Assembly (NCBI GenBank): GCA_036417435.1 | Contig: CM070899.1 | Span: forward strand, 171,769,494-171,833,493 | Length of the DNA: 64,000 bases | Direction of reading: 5' to 3' | Source: Inia geoffrensis | Lineage: Eukaryota; Chordata; Mammalia; Artiodactyla; Iniidae | Shown: piece by piece, positions 11,387-23,700 of the stretch | Layout of the letters: each line of letters starts with the position of its first letter | How positions within the stretch are numbered: the stretch's first letter is position 1 | Translations under genes and position numbers: made by a program | The notes under the pieces: model-generated | The model's database searches: none | Told to the model about the DNA's origin: nothing | Seen by the model: the letters and a program-made list of their open reading frames with translations, nothing else

Positions 11387-11788
11387 TATTTATTTTTTTA
11401 AACATTATACTATGTTATATTTTATTTTATTTATGTATTTTTTTTGGCAGTGTTGGATCTTTGCTGCTGCACACGGACTTTCTTTAGTTGCGGTGAGCGG
11501 GGGCTACTCTTGGTTGCGGTGCGTGGGCTTCTCATTGCGGCGGCTTCTCTTGTTGAGGAGCACGGCGGGGGGGGCTCTAGGCACGCAGGCTTCAGTAGTT
11601 GCAGCATATGGGCTCAGTAGCTGTGGCTCGCGGGCTCTAGAGCACAGGCTCCAGAGCACAGGCTCAGTAGTTGTGGTGCACGGGCTTAGTTGCTCCGCGG
11701 CATGCGGGATCTTCCCGGACCAGGGCTCGAACCTGTGTCCCCTGTATTGGCAGGCGTATTCCTAACTACTGTGACACCAGGGAAGCCC
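11387..11788 (-). mobile_element. CHR-type SINE, long form
   Basis: An A/T-rich tail (11387-11445, T-rich on this strand) precedes a body of about 340 bp containing TTTGCTGCTGCACACGGAC, GAGCGGGGGCTACTC and TTAGTTGCTCCGCGGCATG, ending ACACCAGGGAAGCCC. It keeps segments absent from the short copies, so it represents the full-length or older CHR form. A 14-bp unit, (C)AGAGCACAGGCTC, is tandemly duplicated at 11639-11665, and an eight-G run occurs near 11566-11573. Confidence 0.88.
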
Positions 11789-13877
11789 AAGATGTTTCCA
11801 ACAAACTGTAGAGCTTTCACTTTCCCTCCATCACCAAGAATTCTGGCTGAGATGGTTTTCACAAGATTTCCAAACTGCGTACTCCATCACTGGGCTGGGA
11901 AAAGTGGGCCTGCTTGGAAAAGAATGAGTCACCTGTCTAACTCCTGTTGTGCAAGTTTGTTTCTGTTTGGAGCCCCAACTTTCCAATCATGTGAGGTCTG
12001 GTGGGAGGTAGGGTATCACTTCTGACTGAAAAATCTTCATGGGCTAATAATTCTCTCTCCTCACTTCCTAGCAAGTGGGATGTAAGTAGGACCTGGGCTG
12101 GGGAGTCAGATGCTCTTTCCTGGACTCTGAACTTTGAGGAAGTGAGTTAAAGATAGGGCGAGAGATGGAAAAGCATCCACGGCGCAGGAGTCCAGGGGCT
12201 CGATCCTCCCTCGGGAACCGGTGCTGGTGCGAGGATCTCCCGGTGGGGGAGATGGTGGGGATACCGGCGACGCACCAGGTGATTTCGTGGTCTACATGGC
12301 TCTGTTCACGTCCTCTGCCTTCCAGTCCATTTGCCAAACCTTGTTCCCTAGTTCTGATCATAGATTCTATGAGCTACTTGGTAGCCTTATATTAAACTCC
12401 TTTATGGCTTAAACTAAGTAGAGTGGTTATCCGTTCTTTACAACAGAGAGCAGTCACGGGCACTTGGATGTCAGCTTCCTGTGTAGGGGCTACTTTGCCT
12501 GGGTTGCTTTTTGCCACAGACTTTTTCCCTCTCTCAGTGTGCGTCTCCAACACTCGGCAGAAGAAGTGGAAGTTGACCTGGGTCTGGGAAGAGAGAGAGA
12601 GAAAAAGGTGTCAGGAGAAAAAAAAGCAGTGTGAACAAAGCCACGACGGCCAGAACCAGCAAAGCGTGCACAGGAGCCAGGGATGAGCACCTGCTGTAGC
12701 ACAGCAGGTTTGACCTCCCGGCGCCAAAGAGGGACAGACGGGTGTGTAAGGGGCCGGGAGAGCCATGGAATCACAGTGCAGCGGAAATGGAGGGGCCAAG
12801 GAAGGATTCTGAAGAGGAAAATGACCTGAGGGAAGCAATGTTAATACAAATCAGTAGATGTTAAAAAAACCAATTCCTAAGTCTCAGCCTGGGAAAGTAG
12901 ATGCCAGAGTGGTCCCTTGTGAGGCATCCACTGTTTCATGATGCCATTGTGGGTCCTGGTGCAGAGTTCCTACAATGGGCGGCATTGAGGGTGAGGTGTT
13001 AGTGAGAAGAAGGAACTTGACTATCACCATGGAATTGGCCCCCTCACCAGGCTGAGATTCCTGTTACTCGGAGTAATTAAGCCAGCCTGGACATCCAGCC
13101 TGTCGTCCTATGGATGATCTTGGGAGGAAGGAGGGATTTGACTTCAAAGGTCAATTTAACTTCTGTGAATCTATGAGTCAGTGAAATAAGGAGCCATCCA
13201 GGTTTTAAAAGTATATAACACAACGCTATTTGCATGTAATAAAGATACCTGTGCACAAAACAGTATGCATTTTACAAGAATATATATTTTGTAAGATTAC
13301 ATTAAACACAGTTGAATGGCTTTTAGTGGGAAGCAGGAATGATGTATGAAGATAAAGGGAATTAATTAATTAATTAGTGAGAAGGGAAAGAAAAAGATGA
13401 GATCCAAATATGTATTTTGGGTACTCATAACAAAGACATGAAATAGTGGAATGCCAGTTTCTGATGTAGCTGGTAGAACAAACTCCTCAGTAGTCAGCAG
13501 TCGGAATCTTATTTTTAAGCTCTCATTATTTTTAAGAATACTAGACTTGGCTTGTAAATGTCTCTTTTATGCTGTGACATTATTATTTATTAAAGCAATC
13601 AAAGGAGAAGCACTTCTGATACTGTCATGTACCAACCGGATCTCTACTTGAGAACTCCGTAACTTAAATCACCCAGACACAGTTTGTTTTAGTTTGCTAC
13701 TCGTGATAATATGAGAGAGAAAGTATAGTTGATTTAAAAATTTGTTTTAGTAGGTTTTTCTAGGGCAATTTTCTCAAGTGGTTTTTCACAATTACCTATT
13801 ATCATCAGGGAAAGGTAATAATCCTTAAAAGACTGTGCATCATTATACAGTGTATTTGATTTTGAAAAGAGGAGGGA

Positions 13878-13880
<3 letters not shown>
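11789..13880. other. Mostly unique sequence, no gene seen
   Basis: About 12350-12470 (TATGGCTTAAACTAAGTAGAG, then TTACAACAGAGAGCAGTCAC) resembles the end of an old LTR-like repeat but is too worn to assign. The remainder shows no repeat or coding signal. Confidence 0.45.

Positions 13881-13909
<29 letters not shown>
13881..13909 (+). repeat. (TC)n microsatellite
   Basis: Uninterrupted TC dinucleotides, about 14.5 units. Confidence 0.97.
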
Positions 13910-13911
<2 letters not shown>

Positions 13912-14440
13912 CCCTCTTTGCAGTGAGATTCACTCTTTCCTGCCACGTATCAAAAGCTGGGTTGCAAAACTGCTTTAATGAGCCACCACAGCTAACTCAG
14001 CTTCACTTAATTTCAAAAGAGATGTGAAATTACTCCCATGTAAAACTTGACCTTCAGATTGTTTACCAATGTGTCCTCAACAAGATCAGTCACTTTCTTG
14101 ACTGTGTTTTCTTTCTTGTATCTCAGACAACCCATATGGGATCACTTTCCTTCTGCCTAGGTGCATTCTTGAAAACTGTGCTACTGAAAGTGTAGTCCAC
14201 AGAAAGACTGCCAGTCTTCAAACTCTCAGTTACCACCACAAAGTGCAGAAATTGAGAATCTAAAACTTGTATAGCAATTTAGCATTGCCGAATATCCAAG
14301 GGACGATCAGTGTACTTGACCTGTTGAGCAAGGAATAAACCAAAGGTCCAAGTCTATGACAGATTGAACATTTGAAAAAATACAAAATAAAAAACCTGGT
14401 TCTTCACCATGAAAAATTTGAGAAACACTGCTTTAGAAAT
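13910..14440. other. Unique sequence with a possible worn hAT remnant
   Basis: TGCTACTGAAAGTGTAGTCC near 14180 and TTTGAGAAACACTGCTTTAG near 14417 are the kind of ends seen in small nonautonomous hAT elements. The middle is too diverged to confirm. Confidence 0.3.
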
Positions 14441-15360
14441 TCCTCTCATGAAGGTATGCTGGTGACAAAATCTTCATTTGTATTTTACCTTCATATTTGC
14501 AAGATAGTTGCACTGGCTATAGAATTCTACATGGACAGTAATTTTCTTCAGTACATGAAAGGTATTTTTCCATTGGCCTTCAGCTTTTATTGTTACTTTT
14601 GAGAAGTCAGCTGTCACTCTAACCATACCCTTTTTTATTTTCTTGTTTTTAGATGCTCTCTTTGCTTGTAGTTTCCTGCAGTTTCACTGTGATATGTGGA
14701 GGTGTAAGTCTTTTTATTTACTCTACTTGGGATTTGTTGTACTCCTTAAATCTGTAATTTGGCATCATTCATCATTCTGGAAACTTTTCCATTATTATTT
14801 CCTCTAATATTGGTTCTTCCCCCCTTCTCTTTCTTCTCCCGCTCCGAAACATCAAATAAAATGTATATTAGATATTATCATTCTGTTCTCTATGCCTCTT
14901 ACCCTTACTTCCATATTTTCCATCTTTTTGTTTCCCTGTGCTGCATTTTGGATACTGTTTTCTGACTATTTAAGAAAATGAGCACTCTGTTGATACTTAG
15001 TGTCTGATAATCCACTATCTGAAGTTTATTTCTGATGCCCCTTGCTTCTGTTCGTTGCTACTCATGGTGTCTCACTTCCCTGTTTGCCTGATTACCCTTG
15101 ATGGCAATCCTACCTTACAAGGGGTTTATGTTTGCTTCCGCCGAGTTCTTGGGGCCTTACCAGTCTCAGACACTTAAACCCAGTGTAAAGCTGTAGGTAG
15201 TCTGAACTGGGATGCCAGTCTTTAGGTTTTGGTTACATCTGGTTCACTTTTACCCTAAGACTGCCCCCTTTTGGGTTCCAGCTTATCTGGGGGCCACCAC
15301 ATCTTTTGTAATCTCTGGACTATGATTTGCAACCTCCTCCATCATGAACTTCACAGGATG
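14441..15360 (-). mobile_element. Ancient L1M-like stretch
   Basis: The order of recognisable pieces follows an old mammalian L1-derived segment read in antisense. These are TGGCTATAGAATTCTACATG, then TGTTACTTTTGAGAAGTCAGC, a TTGGGATTTGTTGTACTCC block, then AAACTTTTCCATTATTATTTCC. Later parts (GGTTTATGTTTGC onward) are weaker. Divergence is high and the edges are guesses. Confidence 0.5.
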
Positions 15361-15579
15361 AAAACTCATATTTGCCTAGATTGGCAAATGTGCTACAGAT
15401 TCCTTTCTACCTTATCACCTCTTTAAGAAGGCAGTTTCTTTATTTTAATCCGCAAATTTTGGTTGTTTTCAGCAGTATGATTGGTCCAAATAGCCCACTT
15501 TACTATTCCTCAAAATATCATGCACTTCTATTCCTTATTTGGAGCAGAGAAATGACTAACGTAAGAAGTACTTTGGGAC

Positions 15580-15673
15580 GGGACGTCCCTGGTGGTCCAG
15601 TGCTTAAGACTCCATGCTTCCACTGTAGGTTCGATCCCTGGTCGGGGAACTAAGATCCCAGATGTGCTTCGGG
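15580..15673 (+). mobile_element. Truncated CHR-type SINE head
   Basis: GGGACGTCCCTGGTGGTCC, then GTTCGATCCCTGGTCGGGG (B-box region) and AACTAAGATCCCAGATG. Only the tRNA-derived 5' part is present, with no A-rich tail, so this is a 3'-deleted copy. Confidence 0.82.
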
Positions 15674-16136
15674 AGTGGTCAGCAGGACAGAATGACCATT
15701 GGAGTAAGAGACTAGAGGAGTCATGTGGAAGAGGAGTTTACTTACCCTCGTTGCTTCAGGACACAAAACAAAGTCCCCACTTTGACTCTTTGGGTCACTT
15801 GGGCACAAATATCATGTGAGGTTGGGTCAAATTCAATGCATCAGCAATGATCCATTTAGTAGAATTTGTGGACATTTTTGTCTGTCCTAAAAAATGTTTT
15901 CAAAGACAATTTAGACTGTTCATGCCCATTAAAACAAAACTCTCATTTTCTTTAGAAGAATCTATCTGCAAAGGGGGCACCTGGGTCTTATTTCCCACAC
16001 TAGAGATTGCAGGCTAGAATCGCAAGCTGTGTGAACAGTTCATTTGCAATTCTGGGATTGGTTCCTTGAGCAAACAAAGTTGCCTCAAATGAGAGTTGCC
16101 AAAATGTCATATTACATAAATACTGGAATTCTACAG
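15674..16136. other. Unique sequence, no gene seen
   Basis: No repeat or coding signal recognised. Confidence 0.5.
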
Positions 16137-16302
16137 CAGTGTTTCTCAAAGATGAATACATTTACAAATCACACGGAGATCTTGTTAAGATGCAGACTCT
16201 GATTCAGTAGGACTGGGGTGGGCCAGATATTCTGCTTTTTTTTTTACAAGCTCCCAAGTGATCCCAGAGCTACTGGTCCCCAAACCTCTCTTTGAGTTTC
16301 AA
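16137..16302 (+). mobile_element. MER5A-like hAT element
   Basis: Starts CAGTGTTTCTCAAAG and continues with GATCTTGTTAAGATGCAGAC, CTGATTCAGTAGGACTGGGG and ACAAGCTCCCAAGTGATC. It ends CTACTGGTCCCCAAACC...TTTGAGTTTC. This is the standard layout of the 180-bp nonautonomous MER5A DNA transposon, nearly full length. Confidence 0.85.
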
Positions 16303-17356
16303 GGCCTATAGCTCAGAACATTTCACAGTGAACCTGGATCTGTGTTCTTTCCCTAAACCAGGCTTCTCCACATACGGAAAGATTTTTTGAATTTAATAAA
16401 AGCCGGAATGTCAAGAGAAGAGCCGTCTTAATTGGCAATGCCATTAAGTATTTACAGTTGTGCAGCAGGCCCATCTCTTCACACGGGCTTATCTTTTGGG
16501 GCCCCAGAAATGTGGGCAAAGAAGAATTCATCATGATCCTCTATGGAAGCAGAAACCCAAACCAAAATCAGTCAGCAGAGTTTCACATTTCTGTCATTGA
16601 ACAATACTAACGAATGGTTGTTTTTATCATTTTTCTTTACTTGTTTTTTTTTCCCAGATCAATCATTTTGTTTTTATTTTAATCAACTTTCTCTATCTTA
16701 ATCCTTGCTTGCTCTAAGAAAACACTTTTATTTGAAAAGCTTTGTCTTTTAGTTAAGTAAATAGTTAGATGGGAAGAGAATGAGGGGTGGGGTTGAAGGG
16801 CAGTTCCTTCCTTTGAGAGTCAGACCTGCCCTTTGCAGAACTGGCCAGGTAGCAACCTGCAATGCAGGGCCATGTGGAGAGCAGAAAAGATGCTGGAAAT
16901 CTTGGGACTACAGCTGCCAGTAGCCCCAAGTCTTAGGTGAAGCTCTGTTAAACTGGGGACAGGTGGGATCCCTTCCTCAAAGGTCAGCTCAGATGGGGAG
17001 GAAGACAGGTCAGCCAGTATGTACTAGTGAATAAAGTCCCCAAAGTAAGACTCTATATAGTAAAGCTAAGCCACACCTGAAATTCTCCATCCTCCAAGAG
17101 CATACAATTTGAGCATCCCTGGATGGGTGTGCAGAAAAAACATTGGAAGTATTTTGCTGAGAATTAGGTGGTGTGTTGTTGGGGAACACCTGTGAGAGGC
17201 TGGATGGGGCCACATATGGACTAAGTGGTCCAGGCACCAGAGTACTTTCTTCCTCCAGGCTCTGCTCTCCAGCACTGCATCCTCCCTCTAACTCGTTGGG
17301 AGCCACTTCTGCATAAGGTGGTACCAGGTTCTCACACTTGTCATCATTTAGGACTT
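16303..17356. other. Unique sequence between two MER5A elements
   Basis: No coding signal. A 123-codon minus-strand open frame at 17010-17381 runs into the adjacent MER5A and has no domain. Confidence 0.5.
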
Positions 17357-17521
17357 TTTGCTCCTCAAAGTTGTGGTCCACGGTCCTGCAGCATCAGCAT
17401 TGTATGGGAGCTTCAGGAATGTAGTTTTCAGGCCTCACCCCAGACCTCCTGAATCAAAACCTGATTTTTAACAAGATCCCCTGGAAGTTTACATGCATAT
17501 TAATGTTTGAGAAATGCTGAC
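17357..17521 (-). mobile_element. MER5A-like hAT element, inverted
   Basis: CTCCTCAAAGTTGTGGTCC, then GCAGCATCAGCATTGTATGG, CACCCCAGACCTCCTGAATC and TTGAGAAATGCTGACC. This is MER5A in antisense, about 1.05 kb from a copy in the opposite orientation. Confidence 0.82.
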
Positions 17522-18654
17522 CTAGAAAACAGATAAGTTGTTGTAACTGAAGATGCCCTTCCTTAGCCAAGTTTGGAGACCTGACTTTTCTTGTGGCCTG
17601 GCCAGGAAAGCAGATGAGGGCTCTTGGTAAACGCCTTCCTGAGACAGAAGGACCTCTCAAGGAAACCCGAGATTCTGGATCATCAGTGTTTATATGGAAT
17701 CATTCTCATGCTCCAACTAGTGAGTTTGGAGTTGGCTGAATCTTTTTTTTTTTTTTACTTTGATAATATAATGAGATAAATATATGGTGTGGGATTATCT
17801 TACTCTTCCTTCTCTAGACTGTTCCAGAAATAATCATCCATAAGCCTTCGGGGAGTTGAGATGAAAGCTTTTGGAACATGAAATTTTGGTTTAAATGGGA
17901 TTTTTGCTGGTGTTACTAATTAAGATTCTTGTCAAAACTAGGCCAGCTCCATGCCATCCAGTTGGCAGTATGTTTAGAATCCCTCTGTAAACACACAGCG
18001 GCTTATACAAATAGGGAGGCTTTTCTTTCCCATCATAAGGAGGGCCTGAAATAAATCCCTGACAACTCTAGAAGTTTGTCTTTGCCATAAAAACAGTGGA
18101 ATTCATTGAAAGCTCCCTCACAGCACCCAGACAGGATTCGGGCTGGCCAGTTAATTGGCCCTGGGAACAGGTGGGTGGTGGGTTTCATTCTAGTCAAGCT
18201 GCAAAGGGGAGAGCCATCTTAGCTTTGCTTTCTGGGGCATTTAAAGCTTTGCAGTTAGGTGATGCTAGTATCCAGATGGAGTAAACGAGATGCCTGATTT
18301 TCATTAACGATCCTGTAGGACAACTCTGTAGTTGCCCTTCATGAAAAAATTCTCCCAAGCTTTACATGGCTGGCGGCTGGTATCACTGTGCTCCTCTTTG
18401 AAAGAGAAAAAATCACAGTTGTCAACTCCTGATTTCTGTATGGTTAGTTGAGAGAAAGGAAGAGTTTTACTCTTTTTTCTTTAATAGACTGTGTGGCAGG
18501 CAGTGATCATGGGTGGCCAACACAGCCTAAAAAACTAAGTAGCTGGACGGAGCTGGGGTTGGAAGAGCCATAAGGGAGCAAATGACACCAGCCCAGGGCT
18601 TTGTATATTGTATGAGCAAATAACCATGTGTTGAGTGAATGAGCAATTGATTCT
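17522..18654. other. Unique sequence, no gene seen
   Basis: Contains a T run of about 14 at 17743-17756. No repeat family or coding signal recognised. Confidence 0.5.
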
Positions 18655-18768
18655 CCACAGGGACAGAGATTTTGTTTGTCGTGTTCATCTCTGTATGCTC
18701 AGAGGCGAGAACGGTGCCTGATAAGTAGCAGACTCTCGATAAATCTTTGTTGAATGTGTGAACGGATT
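18655..18768 (+). mobile_element. L2 3'-end fragment
   Basis: AGGGACAGAGATTTTGTTTG, then TCATCTCTGTATGCTCAGAG, GAACGGTGCCTGATAAGTAG and AATCTTTGTTGAATG. These follow the L2 3' end (gene-end phrase GTGCCTGGCACATAGTAGGTGCTCAATAAAT) in order. Confidence 0.8.
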
Positions 18769-18826
18769 GGACCATTTGCCTTCGGGAGGTAACTCTTGAA
18801 ACTGAGTCCATTTTGCATCACTTAAG

Positions 18827-18918
18827 TTTTTTTTTTTTTTTTTTTTTTTTAGTAAGATGATGTACGGCGAATAATCTACCTTTTTTTGTGGAGCTCTGCT
18901 CTATCTTTTTTTTTTTTC
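18827..18918 (+). repeat. Poly-T tracts
   Basis: 24 consecutive T at 18827-18850 and a second T run of about 11 starting near 18906. No SINE or L1 body is attached to either, so they are simple tracts or worn tails. Confidence 0.85.
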
Positions 18919-19761
18919 TCCTGCCGTGCTTTTCTTCCCATTTCCCACTGCCTACAGAATCCCCATGCTTATTTCCCCTGCTTACTTGATGGGGTCCTCC
19001 AATATCTGAGCTGATCCAAGGACTATTGCTGGGTTAATGCAAACTGCTTGTTTATCAAAGCGGGACACGAAGATATGGGCCAAAATCCAGTATCCAGTTT
19101 ACAGACTTTTTAAAAAACAACGGCTGTAGGGGTTTTCCTTTGGAAATTTGCTAAGAGCTAATGTAAGATTTAAGTAGATCTTAATGTAAGATCTAAGTAC
19201 ATCTCACAGAATGGCAAACAATTTTCCTAGTTATTGGGCACTGCTCAGGCACTGTATAAAGACCTGGTGTGTTCAGGCTTTAGAACTGCTTGGATAGAGA
19301 AGCCATGTGAGGGTGAGGCCGTCAAATTCTGCGCGATCACATTTACTCTGAAGCTAAGCCAGTGATATGGCTGATTGCAGGAATCAGACAGCAAGTAGCG
19401 TGCATCCAGCATGAGCACTGGGGACAAGCCTGTCTCCTCCGACGGCACATAGGCTGGCAGGCAGGGAGAGCTCAGGCTCCTACCCGGTGCTGCCGTGTGA
19501 TTCCATCAGTGAGAGAGGGGAGAGCTGCATCTTCTGTCTCCTTCCCAGGTTGGGATAGTGATGATGTGTCTTGACACTGAAGTGACTTTGCTCAATTCAA
19601 AGGTGCTCTGATGGAGAAAGGGTTTCTTTTTGAAAAGACCTTCATATTTTTCTTCTAGGTCTTTCCTACCAAGGGAGTAGGGCTCGTGCAACTGAGTGAA
19701 GGGTACCTGGGAGGGAGGGCGATCTGGCCTCCATCCAGGGTCAGGGAGAGAAAGTACTAAT
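18919..19761. other. Unique sequence, no gene seen
   Basis: No repeat or coding signal. The phrase ATTTAAGTAGATC / ATCTAAGTACATC near 19170-19203 is a local imperfect duplication. Confidence 0.5.
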
Positions 19762-19895
19762 GACATTTCTAGCTGTGTGACCTTGAGCAAGAACCTCAGC
19801 CTCTCTGAGCCTCAGGTGGACAGGTTATTACCACTTAGGGGGTAATTGTATTTCCCTTGATAAACGCCTTGTTGGCACATGGTAGTGACACTTGC
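19762..19895 (-). mobile_element. MIR SINE fragment
   Basis: Antisense MIR: CTGTGTGACCTTGAGCAAG, then ACCTCAGCCTCTCTGAGCC and TCAGGTGGACAGGTTATTAC. A further TTTATTGAGTACCTGC at about 19900 may belong to another MIR or L2 piece. Confidence 0.8.
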
Positions 19896-20180
19896 TGCCA
19901 TTTATTGAGTACCTGCTATTATTATGACCTAAACTTTGAGAATTAACAGTATAGATTACAAAAGGAGTTATCAGCCTTGTGTGCTAATCTGGGTACCATA
20001 TCATTAAGAGGAGAGACAGCAAATGCTTCTTTGCATTAACCCATTTTTCTTTTGAACCCTTCACGTGTGTTATAATAATAGGTGAACATAACCACAGGCC
20101 AATTCTGTGGTTCAGTATCAACGTCTCCTTTCTAGAGCTCACTTAGCTTGGATTAGTGGCTAAATTTGGTTACTTCTCTA

Positions 20181-20234
20181 TATGTATGTGTGTGTGCGTG
20201 TGCATGTGTGTAGGGTATGTATGTGTGTGTTTTG
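20181..20234 (+). repeat. (TG)n-rich microsatellite, interrupted
   Basis: TATGTATGTGTGTGTGCGTG, then TGCATGTGTGTAGGG and TATGTATGTGTGTGTTTT: imperfect TG dinucleotides. Confidence 0.9.
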
Positions 20235-20394
20235 AAAAATTTCTGTTACGCTTGTTGGCCTAGGATCACTATTCAGAAAGCTGCGCTGCTGTATTAATTT
20301 ATGCAAAATCCTTGTAGAATTTACCTATCCCATAAGATGCTTTTAAAACATTTTTTGAAAGAATCTCAAACTTAAAGTTGCAAATACAGTATTT

Positions 20395-20775
20395 TTTTTA
20401 GTGGGATGGTTTGAGATCAGGTTGCCAACCTTATAGTTCATCATTTCTGAATACCTTAGTGTGTATTTCTTATAAACAAGGATGTTCTTCTGTGTAACCA
20501 CAATGCAACCATCAAAATTAGGATATTAGAAATGACACATTTCTATAATTTATCTCTGACCTCATTCCAGTATCACCAACTGTCCAAATAATGGCTGTAT
20601 AGCAAAGGGATCCAATCCAAAATCATGCACTGCATTTAGTTATTATGCCACATTAGTCTCTCTGTCTGGAAATTTTCTCAGTCCTTGCTTAATGATCAGG
20701 GTGTTGACATTTCTGAAGATGACAGACTAGTAGCATGCGGAATATCCCTCAGTCTGGGTTTGTCTGATGTGTGCA
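20395..20775 (-). mobile_element. L1ME-type 3' UTR remnant
   Basis: The order of pieces is that of an old L1ME 3' UTR in antisense: TCATCATTTCTGAATACC, then AACAAGGATGTTCTTCTG, AACCACAATGCAACCATC, TTAGTTATTATGCCACATTAG and TCCCTCAGTCTGGGTTTGTC. Shared across placental mammals and well diverged. Confidence 0.8.
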
Positions 20776-23700
20776 GCCTCCACTGAAGCCAGCCGCGCAG
20801 GGATACCCTTCACCCCACAAGGGCTCGCGTCCCCTGGGCTGGACCACTGCCTGACACCCCTTGCAGGCGACCCTTCTATGCAGATGTCCCTTTCATCCTC
20901 TTTGGCTTCTCACCCCACTCTGGGCCACTGTGACCCCTTCCCTCCAGCCCTTGCTTTGTCTCACCTAATATCTGTAGGACTGGGTAGTTCAGAAAAGGTT
21001 GGAATAAGAAGAGCCATACCAGTTTTTTATGATTTGGAATACAAGCCTTTCCTTAGTTTGAAAGATTGTCCCAGTTAGTTCAAATCACCCTGAAACTCGA
21101 GCTGGTGTCAACCCCATCCCTGGAACGAGACAGAAACCGCAGAGCTAGGATGCTCTCGAGGTGATCACCAGGAACAAAGCTTTCCTTCCCCAACCTCACA
21201 TTGTTCATCAGTTGCATTTCTACTGCTCTTGTGACCGTTCTCAGTTCTTTGCTTACGCTTCTCAAATCCAGCAAACAGACAAAACTTACACAACCATCAA
21301 TGCTTTCTACTGATGAAGTGGGAAAGGATTACAACATTACAGTTTTAGGTGAGAAAAACAACAAAGCAAAGGAAAAGTCCTTTTCAAGCGAAGTATTACC
21401 CCAATGACTAGGATTTCACTCAACCTCACTTTAATCTCTGGTGCTTTCTGTGTCTTACTGCAACCATCCCACCTAGAGGGGACTTCTAGCACCCATTGCT
21501 GTTCAGATCTGTACCCCTCTGAGATGGGTTGGCACCCAGGCTTGTCCCACGTCACGTGTTACTAGAGCGGGGACAGCCTCCTGCAGCAGTCGCTGTTCCA
21601 GGTCACATTTGTGCTTTGCGGCTCACCAGCTTCCTGTTTCATGGCAACACCACTCATCCATTTCAGAACAAGCTTCCACTTAAAAATACCACCGTGGCTA
21701 CTTGTGTTCACAAGTGTGAAATCAAAGTAGATATTTTGGAAAAACTTCTTTAAATAATAGGAACTTTTGACTGCTGTTTTCACATAATTTCTTTCAAAAG
21801 CATTCCTGATGTATGGCTAAGTGTTGATCTAGGCAATGCCACTTGAAGTGGGAGGGGTGGTATTTTTAAAATCCACTTACCTGTTGACATTAGCTTCCTG
21901 GATTTTTTTTTTCTTCTTTTAAACAAATCTTAATGGAACAAATGACATGACAAAATACTCTGAAGGCATCTGCAACACGAGCTTCACCTACACGCGCCTC
22001 CAGTTAATCATCTCGACAAGTCTGAATGCCTGTTTTCGGTGGGTGTCTCTGGGGCTGACTCACGGCTCCACGCTCTGAGCCCAGGGTCTCTGAGTTCATT
22101 CCCTACATACTTGCCTCTCTTTCTTTGATGTAATCAGGCAAGGCAAAGCAAGTGCCCTCTCAACTGTTCTGAACCCCTGCATCTTCTGTCAAATGAGTTT
22201 GGCTTTTGAATGGTGCCTAGAGGGAAGAATTTCCTAGCACTAGATTTACATTATTTTCCTGCTGTGCTTTAGCTATCATTTTAAAAATTCCATTCACACT
22301 AAAAGAGGAAATAGTTTCAAGAAAATAAAGGGGTTGAAAATCTATCTCCCCTGCATACTCATAATTCCCACTCTGTCCCACTGTCAAAGAATCAGGCCAG
22401 CAGACGTTGGCTAGAAAGACCTTCTGCAGAGGTGAAAACACAGTACAAAGGAGATGTGGATCCTTCAAACTGCTTTACTCTTCTCTCTATACGGGCAGGA
22501 AAGTTGCTTCTCAAAGTGGGATGGAGTGTGAGAGTGGTAGGTATGTGGTCTTGGGAGTGAGACCACTCTAAGCCATTGCTCGTCAGCGAGAGAAATCTGG
22601 GTGGCAAGACGGCATGGTGCGTGGTGTGAGACAGGTGACAGTAACACAGGGCTCACCTGGAAATGAGGGGAAGACGTGCCCAAATCCTTCCCCAAGCTGG
22701 GGGAAATGCAAGACATCAAGAACATGGGGGCTCAGCTCTCCTTAGGGAAGCTGAGACCTTCATGTCGTAATTTTCACAGCGCTAACCTCATAGGACCTGT
22801 AGATAGCAAAGTGCTTAAATTAAATCCAGCTCAGTCAAGTGTATCCAGAGAATCCCTTGAAGAGATGCTGAGAGAAGTGATCGATAGATCTGATCATGAT
22901 TCTTAACAAGGCTGATTTTCAGACTGGTGTGGAGAGCAGACTCCTACAGTTGTGAAATTGGACAGCTCATGATCAAGTGTTGGTTCTGTGTGTGAACCAG
23001 GTCCCCGCTGGTGGACAGGGTCGGTGGGCACAGCTGCCCGAGTGAGCCTGTCCAGTAGGAAGGACGTGCCCACTTTGCCAGACTGATAGACTGGAAGGTC
23101 CAGGAGCATTTTCTTGTCCCTGTGGTCTACGTATTTGGTGCACCGCCTAGGCCTAGAGACTTATCATTCCCATCTGTGACGGGAAGATCATGTAATGGGA
23201 AGACTGTGGAAAATCAACTTAATGTTTTGATTCTATTGCTTAAGAGTAAACACAAGGACCCACTAAGCAGTTGATGGTCATCTACCATCACTAATTTGGG
23301 TTCTGAAATATTTCTTGTACCGGCCAGCTCTCAATGCCCTACTTTTCTGCCATTAGGCAATACTTTTAGTGTTAAGATATTGAAGGGACGACCTAGGTCA
23401 TGTCACCGAATCTTGATACTTAACTGAACCTTTAAAGCCAGTCAAGGCAGACCCCAAAAGAACAGTACAGGAGGCAGGCACTTTTTGGTTTAGTGGAAGG
23501 AAGGGAAGGCCTATATCTGGGTCACAGGAAACCAACTTCCAAGACAGATGTTCTGAAGTATCGTCATCTCTGGAACAGTTAGCTTCCTGCTGGCCTGACG
23601 TGAGCTGGGCAGCTCCCAAGGTCACACCGTGGCACAGACAGGACAAAGCTTCGTGGAGTTCGTCTGCCCCCCTGTCTCCTGCCCCATCCATCTCTCTGAG

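Noticed and set aside
13241..13247. AATAAA-like signals in unique DNA
   Set aside because: Expected by chance in A+T-rich sequence; no upstream coding or exon evidence.
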